From assembly GCF_028274965.1 (NCBI RefSeq), contig NZ_JAQCNO010000057.1, forward strand, positions 1 through 64,000: a DNA stretch of 64,000 nucleotides, given 5' to 3'. How positions within the stretch are numbered: position 1 is the first letter of the stretch; each line of letters starts with the position of its first letter. Shown here in pieces: positions 33,520 to 41,749 of this stretch. The notes under the pieces were generated by a model, which searched no databases, was not told the DNA's origin, and saw only the letters and a list, made by a program, of their open reading frames with translations. This DNA is from Natronomonas sp. (lineage in GTDB: Archaea > Halobacteriota > Halobacteria > Halobacteriales > Haloarculaceae). The position numbers and the translations under genes are program-made.

Positions 33520-34538
33520 GCGATCCGGGCGTCGGGTTCGAACTCAACGTGCTCTCGCTCGGGAACACCGCCTTCGAGGGCGACAACAGCAGCTACCTCC
33601 TCGGGACCGAACCGGGCGCGGAGACGACGCTCGTCGACACCGGCGTCTCGGTCGGGGCGACGAGGCGGGCGCTCCGGGCGGCGCTCGATCGCCATGGGCT
33701 GTCGTTCGGCTCGATCGATCGGATCCTCCTGACGCACTACCACGCCGACCACGCCGGGTTGGCCGGCGAGATCCAGGCCGAAAGCGGCTGTCGGGTGTTC
33801 GCCCACGAGGCCGACGCGGCGCTCGTTGCGGGCGAGCCTGCGGCGCTCGCCGAGCGGTCCGAACGGCTCCGGCGGGCGACGAGGGAGTGGGGCATGCCGG
33901 ATGGAAAACGCGAGGACCTGCTGTCGTTTCTGGACTCGAACGCCGGCATACGCGGCGAGGACGTCGACGTGAGCGCGTTCACGGAGGGGGCGACGTTCGG
34001 CCTGGGGAGCGTCGAGTTGCGCGCCGTCCACATGCCCGGCCACACCGCCGGGCTCACCGGCTACGCCTTCGCGGGCGCGGCGGGGAGAGAACTGTTCAGC
34101 GGCGACGCGCTGTTGCCCTACTACACCCCGAACGTCGGCGGCGCGGATGTCCGCGTCGACGGCGCGCTCGCGGCGTACCTCCGGACCCTCGCCGGTATCG
34201 TCGAAACCGGGTACGCCCGCGCGTGGCCGGGACACCGCGGGCCGATAATCGATCCGGCCGGCCGGGCGCGGGACATCATCGAGCACCACCGCGAGCGGAC
34301 CGAGCGGGTCCTCTCGGTGCTCGAGTCCGAGCCGGCGACGCCGTGGGAGGTGAGCAGCGAACTGTTCGGCTCGCTGTCGGCGATCCACATCCTCCACGGG
34401 CCCGGCGAGGCCTACGCGCACCTAGAACACCTCGAGGACGCCGGGATCGTCGCGAGGACCGGACGGGCGTTCGAGCGGGTCGCGTCGGACCCCGATCTCG
34501 GATCGCTGTTTCCGTCCGTCGGGGACGAGGGGGACTGA
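33516..34538 (+). CDS. metallo-beta-lactamase fold hydrolase with C-terminal winged helix
   Basis: 340 residues. The metal motif THYHADHAG and later His/Asp ligands in MPGHTAGLTGY, FSGDALL and WPGHRGPI fit the fold of LACTB2/glyoxalase II-type enzymes. After about 270 the sequence becomes a helical DNA/RNA-contact-like domain (ATPWEVSSELFGSLSAIHILHG, AYAHLEHLEDAGIVARTG) typical of LACTB2-like C termini. It is coupled (ATGA) to the MoaD-like gene. A thioester or phosphodiester substrate cannot be decided from sequence. Confidence 0.85.
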   Translation: MSDPGVGFELNVLSLGNTAFEGDNSSYLLGTEPGAETTLVDTGVSVGATRRALRAALDRHGLSFGSIDRILLTHYHADHAGLAGEIQAESGCRVFAHEADAALVAGEPAALAERSERLRRATREWGMPDGKREDLLSFLDSNAGIRGEDVDVSAFTEGATFGLGSVELRAVHMPGHTAGLTGYAFAGAAGRELFSGDALLPYYTPNVGGADVRVDGALAAYLRTLAGIVETGYARAWPGHRGPIIDPAGRARDIIEHHRERTERVLSVLESEPATPWEVSSELFGSLSAIHILHGPGEAYAHLEHLEDAGIVARTGRAFERVASDPDLGSLFPSVGDEGD

Positions 34539-34560
34539 TCGGACCGGCGAGCGGGCGGCG

Positions 34561-35646
34561 TTACCCGCCCGGGAACCACACGCGGAACCGCGTGCCGCTC
34601 GGGGAGCGGTCGGCGACCTCGATCGCGCCGCCGTAGGACTCGACGAGCTTCCGGGCGAGATACAGCCCTAGGCCGTCACCGCCGCTGCTGTCGTCGCGGA
34701 CGCCGGGGTCGAAGACCTCCTCGCGGATCCGATCGGGGATCCCGTCGCCGTCGTCCACGATCCGGACGAGGACCCCGCCGTCGGCGGCGCCCGCCGAGAC
34801 GGAGACCGAGAGCTCCGCCGGGGGGTTGTGGACGACCGCGTTGTCGAGGATGTTGTGAAACACCTCCCCGACGAAACGGTTCGACTCGACGGTCAGTCCG
34901 TCCTCGATGTCCGTCTCGATCGTGGCCCGCGGGGCGTCGGCCCGAGTCGCAGCCACCTGCTCGCGGAGGACCGCCGAGAGATCGATCCGCCGGGACTCCC
35001 CCTCGCCGGTCTCGGACTCGAGGACGGCGTTCGCCGTCTCGAGGAGCCGCTCGATGTCGGCCGTCCGGCTTTCGATCCCCTCGACGGGGTCGAGCGTCGA
35101 GTCGACCGAGTCGGGGTCGATGGCGTCGTTGTAACTCGAGATCGCCGACAGGTGGTTCTGGATGTCGTGATCGAGCAGCCGCAACAGGAACACGAGCGTC
35201 TCCTCGCGGTCGTCCTTTCGCGCGGCCAGCCGGCGGTTCCGCTCGGCGCGGCCCCGGTTGATGCCGACGAGCACGCCGGCCGCCGCCCCGACGGAGCTGA
35301 CGACGACGAGCTCGTTGAAAAACGGGAGACCGACGGCGCCGGACCGGAGATCCGGAGCCGCCCGCCAGACGACGAGCGCCCCCATCAGGAGGCCGCCGCC
35401 GACACACCGCTTTGCGGCGAGGACGCACTCCGAGGTCGACAGCCGGCTCCGGTGGACGACGAGCCCCGACATCACGACGATGTACCCGAACAGCACGTGG
35501 ACGACGATACCCAAGACCGCCTGGCTGATCGCCGTCGTTCGGGGGCGGTACAGCGCGAACCAAAGGGCGAGCCCGGAGACCGCAAATCCGATGCCGATCG
35601 CCCCGATGAGGGCGGCGAGCCGCGACCGTCGGCGCCGCTCAGACAT
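34561..35646 (-). CDS. membrane sensor histidine kinase
   Basis: 361 residues from MSERRRRSRLAALIGA. About four membrane helices (for example LAALIGAIGIGFAVSGLALWF, AVLGIVVHVLFGYIVVMSGLV) precede the phosphoacceptor segment RLLDHDIQNHLSAISSYND and an HATPase domain with N-box FHNILDNAVVHNP, G1 DDGDGIP and G2 GGDGLGLYLARKL. A haloarchaeal kinase without PAS. No adjacent response regulator, so its partner is elsewhere. The convergent MBL gene ends 22 bp away. Confidence 0.9.
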   Translation of the reverse strand: MSERRRRSRLAALIGAIGIGFAVSGLALWFALYRPRTTAISQAVLGIVVHVLFGYIVVMSGLVVHRSRLSTSECVLAAKRCVGGGLLMGALVVWRAAPDLRSGAVGLPFFNELVVVSSVGAAAGVLVGINRGRAERNRRLAARKDDREETLVFLLRLLDHDIQNHLSAISSYNDAIDPDSVDSTLDPVEGIESRTADIERLLETANAVLESETGEGESRRIDLSAVLREQVAATRADAPRATIETDIEDGLTVESNRFVGEVFHNILDNAVVHNPPAELSVSVSAGAADGGVLVRIVDDGDGIPDRIREEVFDPGVRDDSSGGDGLGLYLARKLVESYGGAIEVADRSPSGTRFRVWFPGG

Positions 35647-35980
35647 CGACACCGATCGCGTCGGTCCGGGGCTGTGGGCCGCTCGACGGTCGGCGCGTCG
35701 GACCGGACGCCCGAGAGCGGGCGAACGCGGTTCGGACCGCCGGAGCATCGCGGGACTGCGGGGCGGCTCCGATGGGGTCCGGGCTCGACATACGACCGGA
35801 TAGGCGCCGTCGACACACTACGATTGGGGTCGATTCGTGCCTCGTTTCGGCGCTCGAAACCGCGGGTCACGTCGGGGTCCGGGTCGCTCTCAGTCCCGAA
35901 AAGAGCCATCGGCCACGAAAGGAGCCATCGGCCACGTCAGGAGGGACAGCGTTTTGTCGGCCCCTCGCAACGGTGCGGAC
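35647..35980. other. 334-bp intergenic region before the RHH gene
   Basis: This divergent region holds the promoter of the histidine kinase on the minus side and that of the RHH gene on the plus side (cgttttgtcg about 30 bp before ATG). Near its right end is a tandem 19-bp duplication. No convincing further ORF. Confidence 0.6.
35898..35935. repeat. 19-bp tandem repeat upstream of the RHH gene
   Basis: gaaaagagccatcggccac and gaaaggagccatcggccac lie end to end, differing at one base, 45 bp before the ATG of a ribbon-helix-helix protein. RHH proteins bind repeated operator half-sites, so it may be an autoregulatory site. Confidence 0.6.
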
Positions 35981-36124
35981 ATGTCGACGCCGGACGACCA
36001 CGAGGAGATACCTGTCGCCTTCGACGAGGAGACGCTCGCCGGGATCGATCGCCTGCGCCGCAAAGGGGGGTACGACAGCCGATCGGAGATGGTCGCTGCG
36101 GCCATCGACGCCGCCGGCGAGTGA
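35981..36124 (+). CDS. ribbon-helix-helix (CopG/Arc-type) protein
   Basis: 47 residues, MSTPDDHEEIPVAFDEETLAGIDRLRRKGGYDSRSEMVAAAIDAAGE. The short strand IPVAFDEET, the helix LAGIDRLRR and SRSEMVAAAIDAA form the usual RHH fold that dimerises and inserts a strand pair in the DNA major groove. It is a single gene. A tandem repeat sits before it. Antitoxin use is possible but no toxin gene follows. Confidence 0.75.
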   Translation: MSTPDDHEEIPVAFDEETLAGIDRLRRKGGYDSRSEMVAAAIDAAGE

Positions 36125-36684
36125 GTTCAGGTGACGCCGGGGTCGGGGGCCGTTGACGCCTCCGGGTCCGCCGCCGGTATAAGAGGGCGTGGCGGGAGTG
36201 AGCAAACACGCAGTGTTTGCGAACGACGCCACGCACGTCTCGTTCGTCGTACTCACTCGACGTGCGTGGCGGGTATTCGAACCGGAGCAAGACGGTCGCC
36301 TCGCTTCGCTCGCCGCTGCGACTTGTAGGTTCGAACTTCGTGTCCGTCGACTCCTCACATCCGTTCGTCGCAGAGCGGGCGTGGCGGGACTGAGCGAAAC
36401 CGCAGGTTTCGCGAGGGTCGCCACGTCCGCGAGTGTGTTTCGAGCGGACGCGAGAAACCACGAAGCGGGCGTGGCGGGATTCGAACCACGGTCACTCCCG
36501 TTCGCTCGCTCCGCTCGCTCACCTCTCGTTCCCTGATTAGAGTCCTGCCATGCCGGTTCGGTCGCGGACTCGCTTCGCTCGCCGGCTCCCTGCACGGGCG
36601 TGGCGGGACTGAGCGAAACCGCAGGTTTTGCGAGGGTCGCCACGTCCGCGAGTGTGTTTCGAGCGGACGCGAGAAACCACGAAG
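36125..36684. other. region of tRNA-like 3'-end fragments downstream of tRNA-Arg
   Basis: No protein gene; the ORF-track entries here (for example RVRIPPRPL) are the typical false translation of tRNA T-arm sequence. It holds several partial copies of the tRNA-Arg end: ggcgtggcgggattcgaacc at 36468-36487, ggcgtggcgggactgag at 36378 and 36597, gcgtggcgggtattcgaacc at 36264-36283, and ggcgtggcgggagtgag at 36186. The copies are interspersed with low-complexity gctcgctccgctcgctc. See findings. Confidence 0.75.
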
Positions 36685-36706
36685 CGGGCGTGGCGGGATT
36701 CGAACC
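36376..36706. repeat. 112-bp direct repeat ending in tRNA-Arg T-arm
   Basis: 36376-36487 and 36595-36706 are identical except for one base (c/t at 36410 and 36629). Each ends with ggcgggattcgaacc, the T-arm of the tRNA on the minus strand; the second copy runs into the intact tRNA and the first into unrelated sequence. Confidence 0.85.
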
Positions 36707-36758
36707 CGCGGTCTAGAGGTTAGGAACCTCTCGCCCTGATCCGCTAGGCCACACGCCC
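36685..36758 (-). tRNA. tRNA-Arg (anticodon CCT)
   Basis: 74 bases on the minus strand beginning GGGCGTGTGGCCTAGCGG. The 7-bp acceptor GGGCGTG/CACGCCC, D arm, anticodon stem AGAGG/CCTCT with loop TTCCTAA (anticodon CCT) and T arm GCGGG-TTCGAAT-CCCGC all pair. It reads AGG codons. The 3' CCA is not encoded. No intron. Confidence 0.95.
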
Positions 36759-36826
36759 ACGCCGAAACCACCTCCCACTCGGACCGCCGTCGCGTGCGCG
36801 AAGCGTCGTGCGAAACGCGTCGCTGG

Positions 36827-37276
36827 CTACTGGTTCGTCTCCGCGTCCGTTCCCGCCTCGGCCTGTGCGATCTCGATGTCGTCGTTCGGTTCGTCCGCCT
36901 CCGTGTCGGGGGCAGCCTCAGCGTCGGGGGCAGCCTCAGCGTCGGGGGCAGCCTCAGCGTCGGCGTCTACGACGGTGTCGGGATCGGCGTCGGCGGCGTC
37001 GGCGTCCAGTTCCGCGGCCGGTTCCGCGTCGACGTTGGCGTCAGCGTCGACGTCGTCGCTCGTCCCCGGCGCGTCGTCCGTACTGCCCTCACGCATCTCT
37101 TTGAGTTCCTCCTCGACCTCCTGGCGGCCCTTCTGGAACTCGCCCATCGCCTCGCCGGTCGAGCGCGCGAGTTTCGGGATCTTGTTCGCGCCGAACAACA
37201 GCACGGCGATCAGCAGGATGACGAGCAGTTCCGGGCCGCCGGGGATGCCGAACTGTACCGGGAGTAGGGTTGTCAT
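36827..37276 (-). CDS. tatA: Sec-independent translocase component TatA (acidic tail)
   Basis: 149 residues. A short N terminus and one membrane helix (PGGPELLVILLIAVLLFGANKIPKLARS) are followed by the amphipathic helix TGEAMGEFQKGRQEVEEELKEM as in TatA. The last 85 residues are an Asp/Ala/Glu tail, partly encoded by three exact copies of an 18-bp repeat. TatA oligomerises to pass folded proteins across the membrane; haloarchaea depend on it heavily. A second TatA gene follows upstream. Confidence 0.92.
   Translation of the reverse strand: MTTLLPVQFGIPGGPELLVILLIAVLLFGANKIPKLARSTGEAMGEFQKGRQEVEEELKEMREGSTDDAPGTSDDVDADANVDAEPAAELDADAADADPDTVVDADAEAAPDAEAAPDAEAAPDTEADEPNDDIEIAQAEAGTDAETNQ
36905..36958. 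repeat. 18-bp tandem repeat, three copies, in tatA
   Basis: gtcgggggcagcctcagc repeats three times exactly and encodes the AEAAPD motif in the tail. Copy number changes would keep frame. Confidence 0.85.
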
Positions 37277-37362
37277 TGCTATCGAAACGTAGCTGAGTAG
37301 CGATTATAGGTTTTTTCCTCGGCGGCCACGCCGCGGAGCCGCCCTCGACGCCGGAGGGAGGT

Positions 37363-37653
37363 TCAGGCGCCGGTCCGTTCGGTCTCGATGTCGCCGTCGT
37401 TGGCGATCTCTGCGTCCGATTCGGCGTCCGCGTCGATCTCCGCGTCGGGCTCGCGGTCGACCTCGTCGCCCTCCTTGAGGTCCTCGAGTTCCTCCTCGAC
37501 CTGCTCGCGGCCCTTCTTGAACTCGCCCGTGGCCGAGCCCATCGAGCGGGCGAGCTTCGGGAGCTTGCTCGCGCCGAAAAGCAGGATCAAGACACCGGCG
37601 ATCAACAGGAGCTCCGGCGGACCGAGCCCCCCAACGAACAGCGGTAAGTCCAT
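37363..37653 (-). CDS. tatA: second TatA-type translocase component
   Basis: 96 residues from MDLPLFVGGLGPPELLLIAG. Helix PPELLLIAGVLILLFGASKLPKLARS and amphipathic SATGEFKKGREQVEEELEDL are TatA-like; the acidic tail is shorter. It is upstream of the other TatA on the same strand (86-bp gap) with a tacaagta-type TATA about 25 bp before the ATG. Paralogous TatA pairs exist in other haloarchaea. TatC is not in the window. Confidence 0.9.
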   Translation of the reverse strand: MDLPLFVGGLGPPELLLIAGVLILLFGASKLPKLARSMGSATGEFKKGREQVEEELEDLKEGDEVDREPDAEIDADAESDAEIANDGDIETERTGA

Positions 37654-37743
37654 ACTGTGGGGTTCGCGCGGGTACTTGTATGCCTTTCGCACCCCCGGCC
37701 GGAACCGAAAACGACACCTTCCCGCCGCGTGAGCCCTCGCAGT

Positions 37744-38226
37744 ATGGTCACCGAAGGCGACTCAGCGCCCGATTTCACAGCACCGACGCGGACGCCCGAC
37801 GGGAACATCACCGAACTGACGCTCTCGTCCGTTCTGGGGGACGGACCGGTCGTGTTGGCCTTCTTCCCGGGCGCGTTCACGAGCGTCTGTACCGGCGAGA
37901 TGCGGACGTTCAGGGACCGACTCGACAGGCTGGCCGACGCCGGCGCGTCGCTGTACGGCATCAGCATCGATACCCCGTTCTCGCTCGGCGAGTTCGCCGA
38001 GCAGAACGAGCTCACCTTCCCGCTGGTAAGCGACAGCAACAAGGAGATCATCGAGGCGTACGACATCGCCATGGACTTCGACGAGCTCGGGGTCACCGGC
38101 GTTGCGAAGCGTTCGGTGTTCGTCGTCGACGGCGACGGGACGGTCACGTACGCCTGGGTGTCCGACGATCCCGGCGTCGAGCCGGACTACGAGGAGGTCG
38201 AACGCGCGGCCGCCGACGCGGCCTGA
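37744..38226 (+). CDS. peroxiredoxin (AhpC/BCP family)
   Basis: 160 residues. The peroxidatic Cys lies in FPGAFTSVCTGEM; no second conserved Cys is seen, so it is a 1-Cys type or uses an external thiol. It reduces hydrogen peroxide and organic peroxides in the cytoplasm. It is divergent from the second TatA. The ATG at 37744 fits the family start MVxEGDxAPDFTAP; longer ORFs upstream are shadow. Confidence 0.9.
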   Translation: MVTEGDSAPDFTAPTRTPDGNITELTLSSVLGDGPVVLAFFPGAFTSVCTGEMRTFRDRLDRLADAGASLYGISIDTPFSLGEFAEQNELTFPLVSDSNKEIIEAYDIAMDFDELGVTGVAKRSVFVVDGDGTVTYAWVSDDPGVEPDYEEVERAAADAA

Positions 38227-38289
38227 GCGGGCGCGGACGGCGGCGGGCGGCGACGGACGTTTTTTTTCCGCCGCGGCACTCGTAGCGGT

Positions 38290-39114
38290 ATGGATAGCAC
38301 GGACGCGGCGCCCGAGGAGAGCGGCCGGCGGTACGACCCCGGTGCCGAACACCCGTTTCCGGACGAACCGCTCAACGACGTCCTCGGTCTGATCGAGGCG
38401 GACGAGGAGATCGCCGCCTACCTCGAGGCGCAGAACGTCAACCCGGTGACGCGGATGGGGTACAACGACCACGGCACCAAGCACGTCGAGATCGTCCGCG
38501 AGGCCGCGCTCCGGCTGTACGAGCTGCTCAAAGCCGGCGGCGTCGAGTTCAACGGTGCGCGCGATCAGGGCCTCGAGGAGGCGGACGAGGCGGTCGTCGT
38601 CGCGCTCGCGGCGACGCTTCACGACATCGGACACGTCGTGCACCGCCACGACCACTCGTACTACTCGATCCCGCTGGCCGCGGACGTCCTCGATCGGGTT
38701 CTCGGCGGCCTCGATCGCTACGACACCGCCGAGGCCGTCCGGGTCAAAGGCGAGGTCCTGCACGCGATCCTCTGTCATCACAGCGCCGAGACGCCGCTGA
38801 CCGCCGAGGCCGGCGTCGTCCGGATCGCCGACGCCCTCGACATGGAACGCGGGCGGTCGCGGATCCCCTACGAGAAGGGTGGCCGCGGGATCAACACGCT
38901 GTCCAGTCGAGCGATCCGGCGGGTCTCGTTGCAGCCCGGCGAGGAGGCGGCGGTCATGGTCGAAATAGAGATGACCGACGCGGTCGGCGTCTACCAGGTC
39001 GACGAGTTATTAAAGGGCAAACTGGACGGCTCGGGGCTCGAAGAGCACGTCCGGATCGTCGCGGTCAACACGCACAACGACAGCGGGGAGTTAGTCGAGC
39101 GGATCGAGATGTGA
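38290..39114 (+). CDS. HD-domain phosphohydrolase
   Basis: 274 residues. HD metal motif: H in YNDHGTKHVEIV, LHDIGH, and later HH/D residues. Similar haloarchaeal proteins (COG3294) hydrolyse nucleotides or signalling molecules. A T-rich cgtttttttt lies about 30 bp before the ATG. The C-terminal part (INTLSSRAIRRVSLQPGEEAAVMVEIEMTDAVGVYQVDELLKGKL) is a beta-rich add-on of unknown role. Confidence 0.88.
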   Translation: MDSTDAAPEESGRRYDPGAEHPFPDEPLNDVLGLIEADEEIAAYLEAQNVNPVTRMGYNDHGTKHVEIVREAALRLYELLKAGGVEFNGARDQGLEEADEAVVVALAATLHDIGHVVHRHDHSYYSIPLAADVLDRVLGGLDRYDTAEAVRVKGEVLHAILCHHSAETPLTAEAGVVRIADALDMERGRSRIPYEKGGRGINTLSSRAIRRVSLQPGEEAAVMVEIEMTDAVGVYQVDELLKGKLDGSGLEEHVRIVAVNTHNDSGELVERIEM

Positions 39115-39138
39115 CCGGCGCGACGCGGCGCCGATCGG

Positions 39139-39726
39139 TCACTCGAAGCCGGTCCCGGTGACCGAGTTCCCGTCCCCGGTGAGTTCGGCCTCGCAGTCGA
39201 AGACGGCCCGGATGGTGTTGTGGGCCTTGTCCTCGTGCATCGTCGGGTCCAAAGAGAAGACGCCGAACATGTCCCCCGACCGGATGCGGGCGGTGAAGAC
39301 GTGTAGGAACCGAAACATCGTCCGCAGTTCGGTGTACATCAGCGCCGTCGAGACCGAGGCGAACCCCACCCTCGCGCGGACACCGTCGTCGCCCGCGTCG
39401 TTGAACAGCTTCGCGAACTCGAGGCTGATCCCCGTCAGGTCACCCGGAGAACTCAGCTGTCGCACCGAGACGCCGTCGATGTCGCTGTCGGCGTTCGTAC
39501 AATCGATGATCCCGAGTTGGTCGCGATCGGTCCCGCGGCGTTCGAGCTCCCGAACGACCGTCTTTGCCCCCGTGTTCGTCGTGATGACGACCGCTCGCTC
39601 GTCGTCGTTCGGGGTGACGACGTCGAAGAGCCGCTCCGTCGTCGCGTTCGACCCGCCGGTCATCAGCAGGCTCACGCCGTCGTCGAAGGACGAGGCGCCG
39701 TCGAACCCCTCCACCCGATAGCTCAC
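39139..39726 (-). CDS. KaiC/RecA-like signalling protein (DUF7504-type) paired with a HalX regulator
   Basis: 195 residues. The start SSFDDGVSLLMTGGSNATTERLFDVV corresponds to a KaiC P-loop region, but lacks the GK[T/S] lysine. The rest follows KaiC strand order (RAVVITTNTGAKTVVRELERRG, LGIIDCTN). It is coupled by ATGA to the upstream HalX response regulator, a common haloarchaeal arrangement, so it probably relays a signal rather than hydrolysing ATP. Confidence 0.8.
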   Translation of the reverse strand: MSYRVEGFDGASSFDDGVSLLMTGGSNATTERLFDVVTPNDDERAVVITTNTGAKTVVRELERRGTDRDQLGIIDCTNADSDIDGVSVRQLSSPGDLTGISLEFAKLFNDAGDDGVRARVGFASVSTALMYTELRTMFRFLHVFTARIRSGDMFGVFSLDPTMHEDKAHNTIRAVFDCEAELTGDGNSVTGTGFE

Positions 39727-40337
39727 GTCGACCCCCCCGGCATGTCGAAGTCGGTGTCGTCGGCGTCGCCCTCGATGTCCCGCACCATCGCGACGAACTC
39801 GTCGTCCTCCATCCCCGGAAGGGTCGCGTCGAGTTCGTCCCGAAGCTGTTGGATGCGCTCTTGGAGCCGCTGGAACTCCTCGTTGTCGTCCAGTTCCTCC
39901 TTGGGCTTCGAGGCCCGGAGCGCGGCCTGCTTCGAGGAGAGGGCGTACAGTTCCTGTTCGATCCCGTCGAACTCCGAGCGGGACAGCAGTCGCTGTATCG
40001 TTTCGACCATCTCCTCGCGCTCGACGGGCTTGGTGAGGTAGTCGTCGAAGCCCATCGAGATCACGTCGAAGTCGGGCTCGACCGCGGTCACCATGGCCAC
40101 CTTGCAGTCGGAGGACCTGCCGCGTATCTCCTCGAGCGCCTCGTCGCCGCTCATCCCCGGCATCAGCCGATCGAGCAGCACGACATCCACGCGCTCGTCG
40201 AACTGTTCGAGCGCTTCTTCACCGCCGGTAGCGGTCAGTACCGTGTAGTCGTTTTCGAGCCAGCGAACGTATAGCTCGATGAGAGCGCGCTCGTCTTCGA
40301 CGACGAGGACGGTGGGCTGGTCATCTTCGTCGACCAT
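39723..40337 (-). CDS. response regulator with HalX domain
   Basis: 204 residues from the ATG at 40337 (MVDEDDQPTVLVVEDERALIE); the ORF-track start is a GTG four codons earlier. TATA-like catatgta is centred about 33 bp before that ATG. The receiver has phosphoacceptor Asp in VDVVLLDRLMP, plus Thr (MVTAV) and Lys (YLTKPV). The C-terminal HalX domain is a coiled-coil (KQAALRASKPKEELDDNEEFQRLQERIQQLR). Partner of the KaiC-like gene. Confidence 0.88.
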   Translation of the reverse strand: MVDEDDQPTVLVVEDERALIELYVRWLENDYTVLTATGGEEALEQFDERVDVVLLDRLMPGMSGDEALEEIRGRSSDCKVAMVTAVEPDFDVISMGFDDYLTKPVEREEMVETIQRLLSRSEFDGIEQELYALSSKQAALRASKPKEELDDNEEFQRLQERIQQLRDELDATLPGMEDDEFVAMVRDIEGDADDTDFDMPGGST

Positions 40338-40493
40338 TCTATGACTCACCGTTCGTGGTACTGTGTCATATGTATTCGGGATATGTATCGCCCCGAAAGG
40401 GCCGCATCTCCGGGGCCGGGGCGGCGCGAGCCCGCCGTTTTACTTCCGGTGCGCTCTCGGAACGTTCTACCGTTCGGGCGAGAAAAGGCCGGT

Positions 40494-41708
40494 ATGGCAC
40501 GACTCCCGGGGGTCGAACCGCCCGATCGGCTCGTCTGTCACGTCGATATGGACTGCTTTTATGCGGCCTGCGAGCGGCTCCGGGAGCCGGACCTCGAGGG
40601 CGAACCGGTCGTCGTGGGGATGGGGTACGAGCCGGGGACGGACCACGGCGCGGTCGCGACGGCGAGTTACGAGGCCCGCGAGCACGGCATCGAGTCGGCG
40701 ATGGCCGTCTCGGAGGCGCTCGAACGGCTTCCGCGCCGGGAGACGGCGGAAGGACGGGCCGATACCGCGGTCTATCGGCCCGTCGACATGGAGTTCTACG
40801 AGTCGGTCAGCGAGACGGTCCGGGACGCACTCGAGGACGTCCCCGGGACCGTCCGGAACGTGTCCATCGACGAGGCGTATCTCGACCCAGACGGCGTCTC
40901 CTGGGACGACGCGGCGACGTTCGGGCGGTCGTTGAAACGGGACATCGAGTCGGCCGCCGGCGTCGAGGCCTCGGTCGGGATCGCCCCCGACATGACGACC
41001 GCAAAGCTCGCCTCGGACGCGGAGAAGCCCGACGGATTGGTCGTTGTGACGCCCGAGGCGGTCCGTTCGTTTCTCGCGCCGATGGCGGTCGAGTCACTAC
41101 ACGGCGTCGGGCCGGTGACCGCCCGGGAGCTCGGGGAGATGGGGTTCGAGACGGCCGGCGACATCGCCGCGGCGGACGCGTCGACGCTCGTCGCCGCCTT
41201 CGGCGAACGGGGGCGTGACCTCCACGCGCAGGCCCGCGGGGAGGACGGCCGTCCCGTCGAACCGAAGGGGCGGCCGAAGAGCCTCTCGTCGGAGTCGGCC
41301 TTCGTGGAGGCGACGGCGAAGCGACGGCGAAAGCGCGAGACGGTCCGTGCGCTCGCGATGGACGTGGCCGAGCGGGCGTCGACCGAGGACGTGCTCTACA
41401 AGACGATCGGCATCAAGATCGTCCGACCGCCGTTCGACGTCCACACCCGGTCTCGTTCGCTTCCGGGGCCGATCGAGGATCCGGAGCTGATCGAGTCGAT
41501 CGCGCTCGATCTCCTCGGGGAGTTCGAGGGAAAGCGGGTCCGGAAGCTCGGCGTGCGCGTCTCGAATCTCTCGTTCGACGAACGCAAGCAGGCGACCATC
41601 GGCGAGTGGGGCGACGGGGCGGACGGCACCGACGCGAGTGAGTCGAGCGCGTGCGGGTCCGGCGAGGCGCGGGCGCTCGGACAGGTGACGCTCTCTCGGT
41701 TCGAGTGA
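40494..41708 (+). CDS. dinB: DNA polymerase IV (Y family)
   Basis: 404 residues from MARLPGVEPPDRLVCHVDMDCFYA. The catalytic motifs DMDCFYA and SIDEAYLD, a helix-hairpin-helix (SLHGVGPVTARELGEMGFETAGDI), and a little-finger domain (RKRETVRALAMDVAERA...LYKTIGIKIVRPPFDVHTRSRSL) are complete. It extends mismatched or lesioned primers in translesion synthesis. C-terminal 50 residues are Gly/Asp/Ser-rich and end in QVTLSRFE, which resembles a PCNA-binding peptide (QxxLxxF) at the C terminus. Confidence 0.94.
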   Translation: MARLPGVEPPDRLVCHVDMDCFYAACERLREPDLEGEPVVVGMGYEPGTDHGAVATASYEAREHGIESAMAVSEALERLPRRETAEGRADTAVYRPVDMEFYESVSETVRDALEDVPGTVRNVSIDEAYLDPDGVSWDDAATFGRSLKRDIESAAGVEASVGIAPDMTTAKLASDAEKPDGLVVVTPEAVRSFLAPMAVESLHGVGPVTARELGEMGFETAGDIAAADASTLVAAFGERGRDLHAQARGEDGRPVEPKGRPKSLSSESAFVEATAKRRRKRETVRALAMDVAERASTEDVLYKTIGIKIVRPPFDVHTRSRSLPGPIEDPELIESIALDLLGEFEGKRVRKLGVRVSNLSFDERKQATIGEWGDGADGTDASESSACGSGEARALGQVTLSRFE

Positions 41709-41749
41709 TCGATCCGGGCGGTTTTGACCCGGGCGGTCGAACGGGTCAC

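Noticed and set aside
36355-36771. 138-codon minus-strand ORF reading RVRIPPRPLRGFSRPLETHSRTW twice
   Set aside because: It is a translation of the tRNA-Arg and its 3'-end copies; RVRIPPRPL-type peptides are a known artefact of tRNA T-arm sequence.
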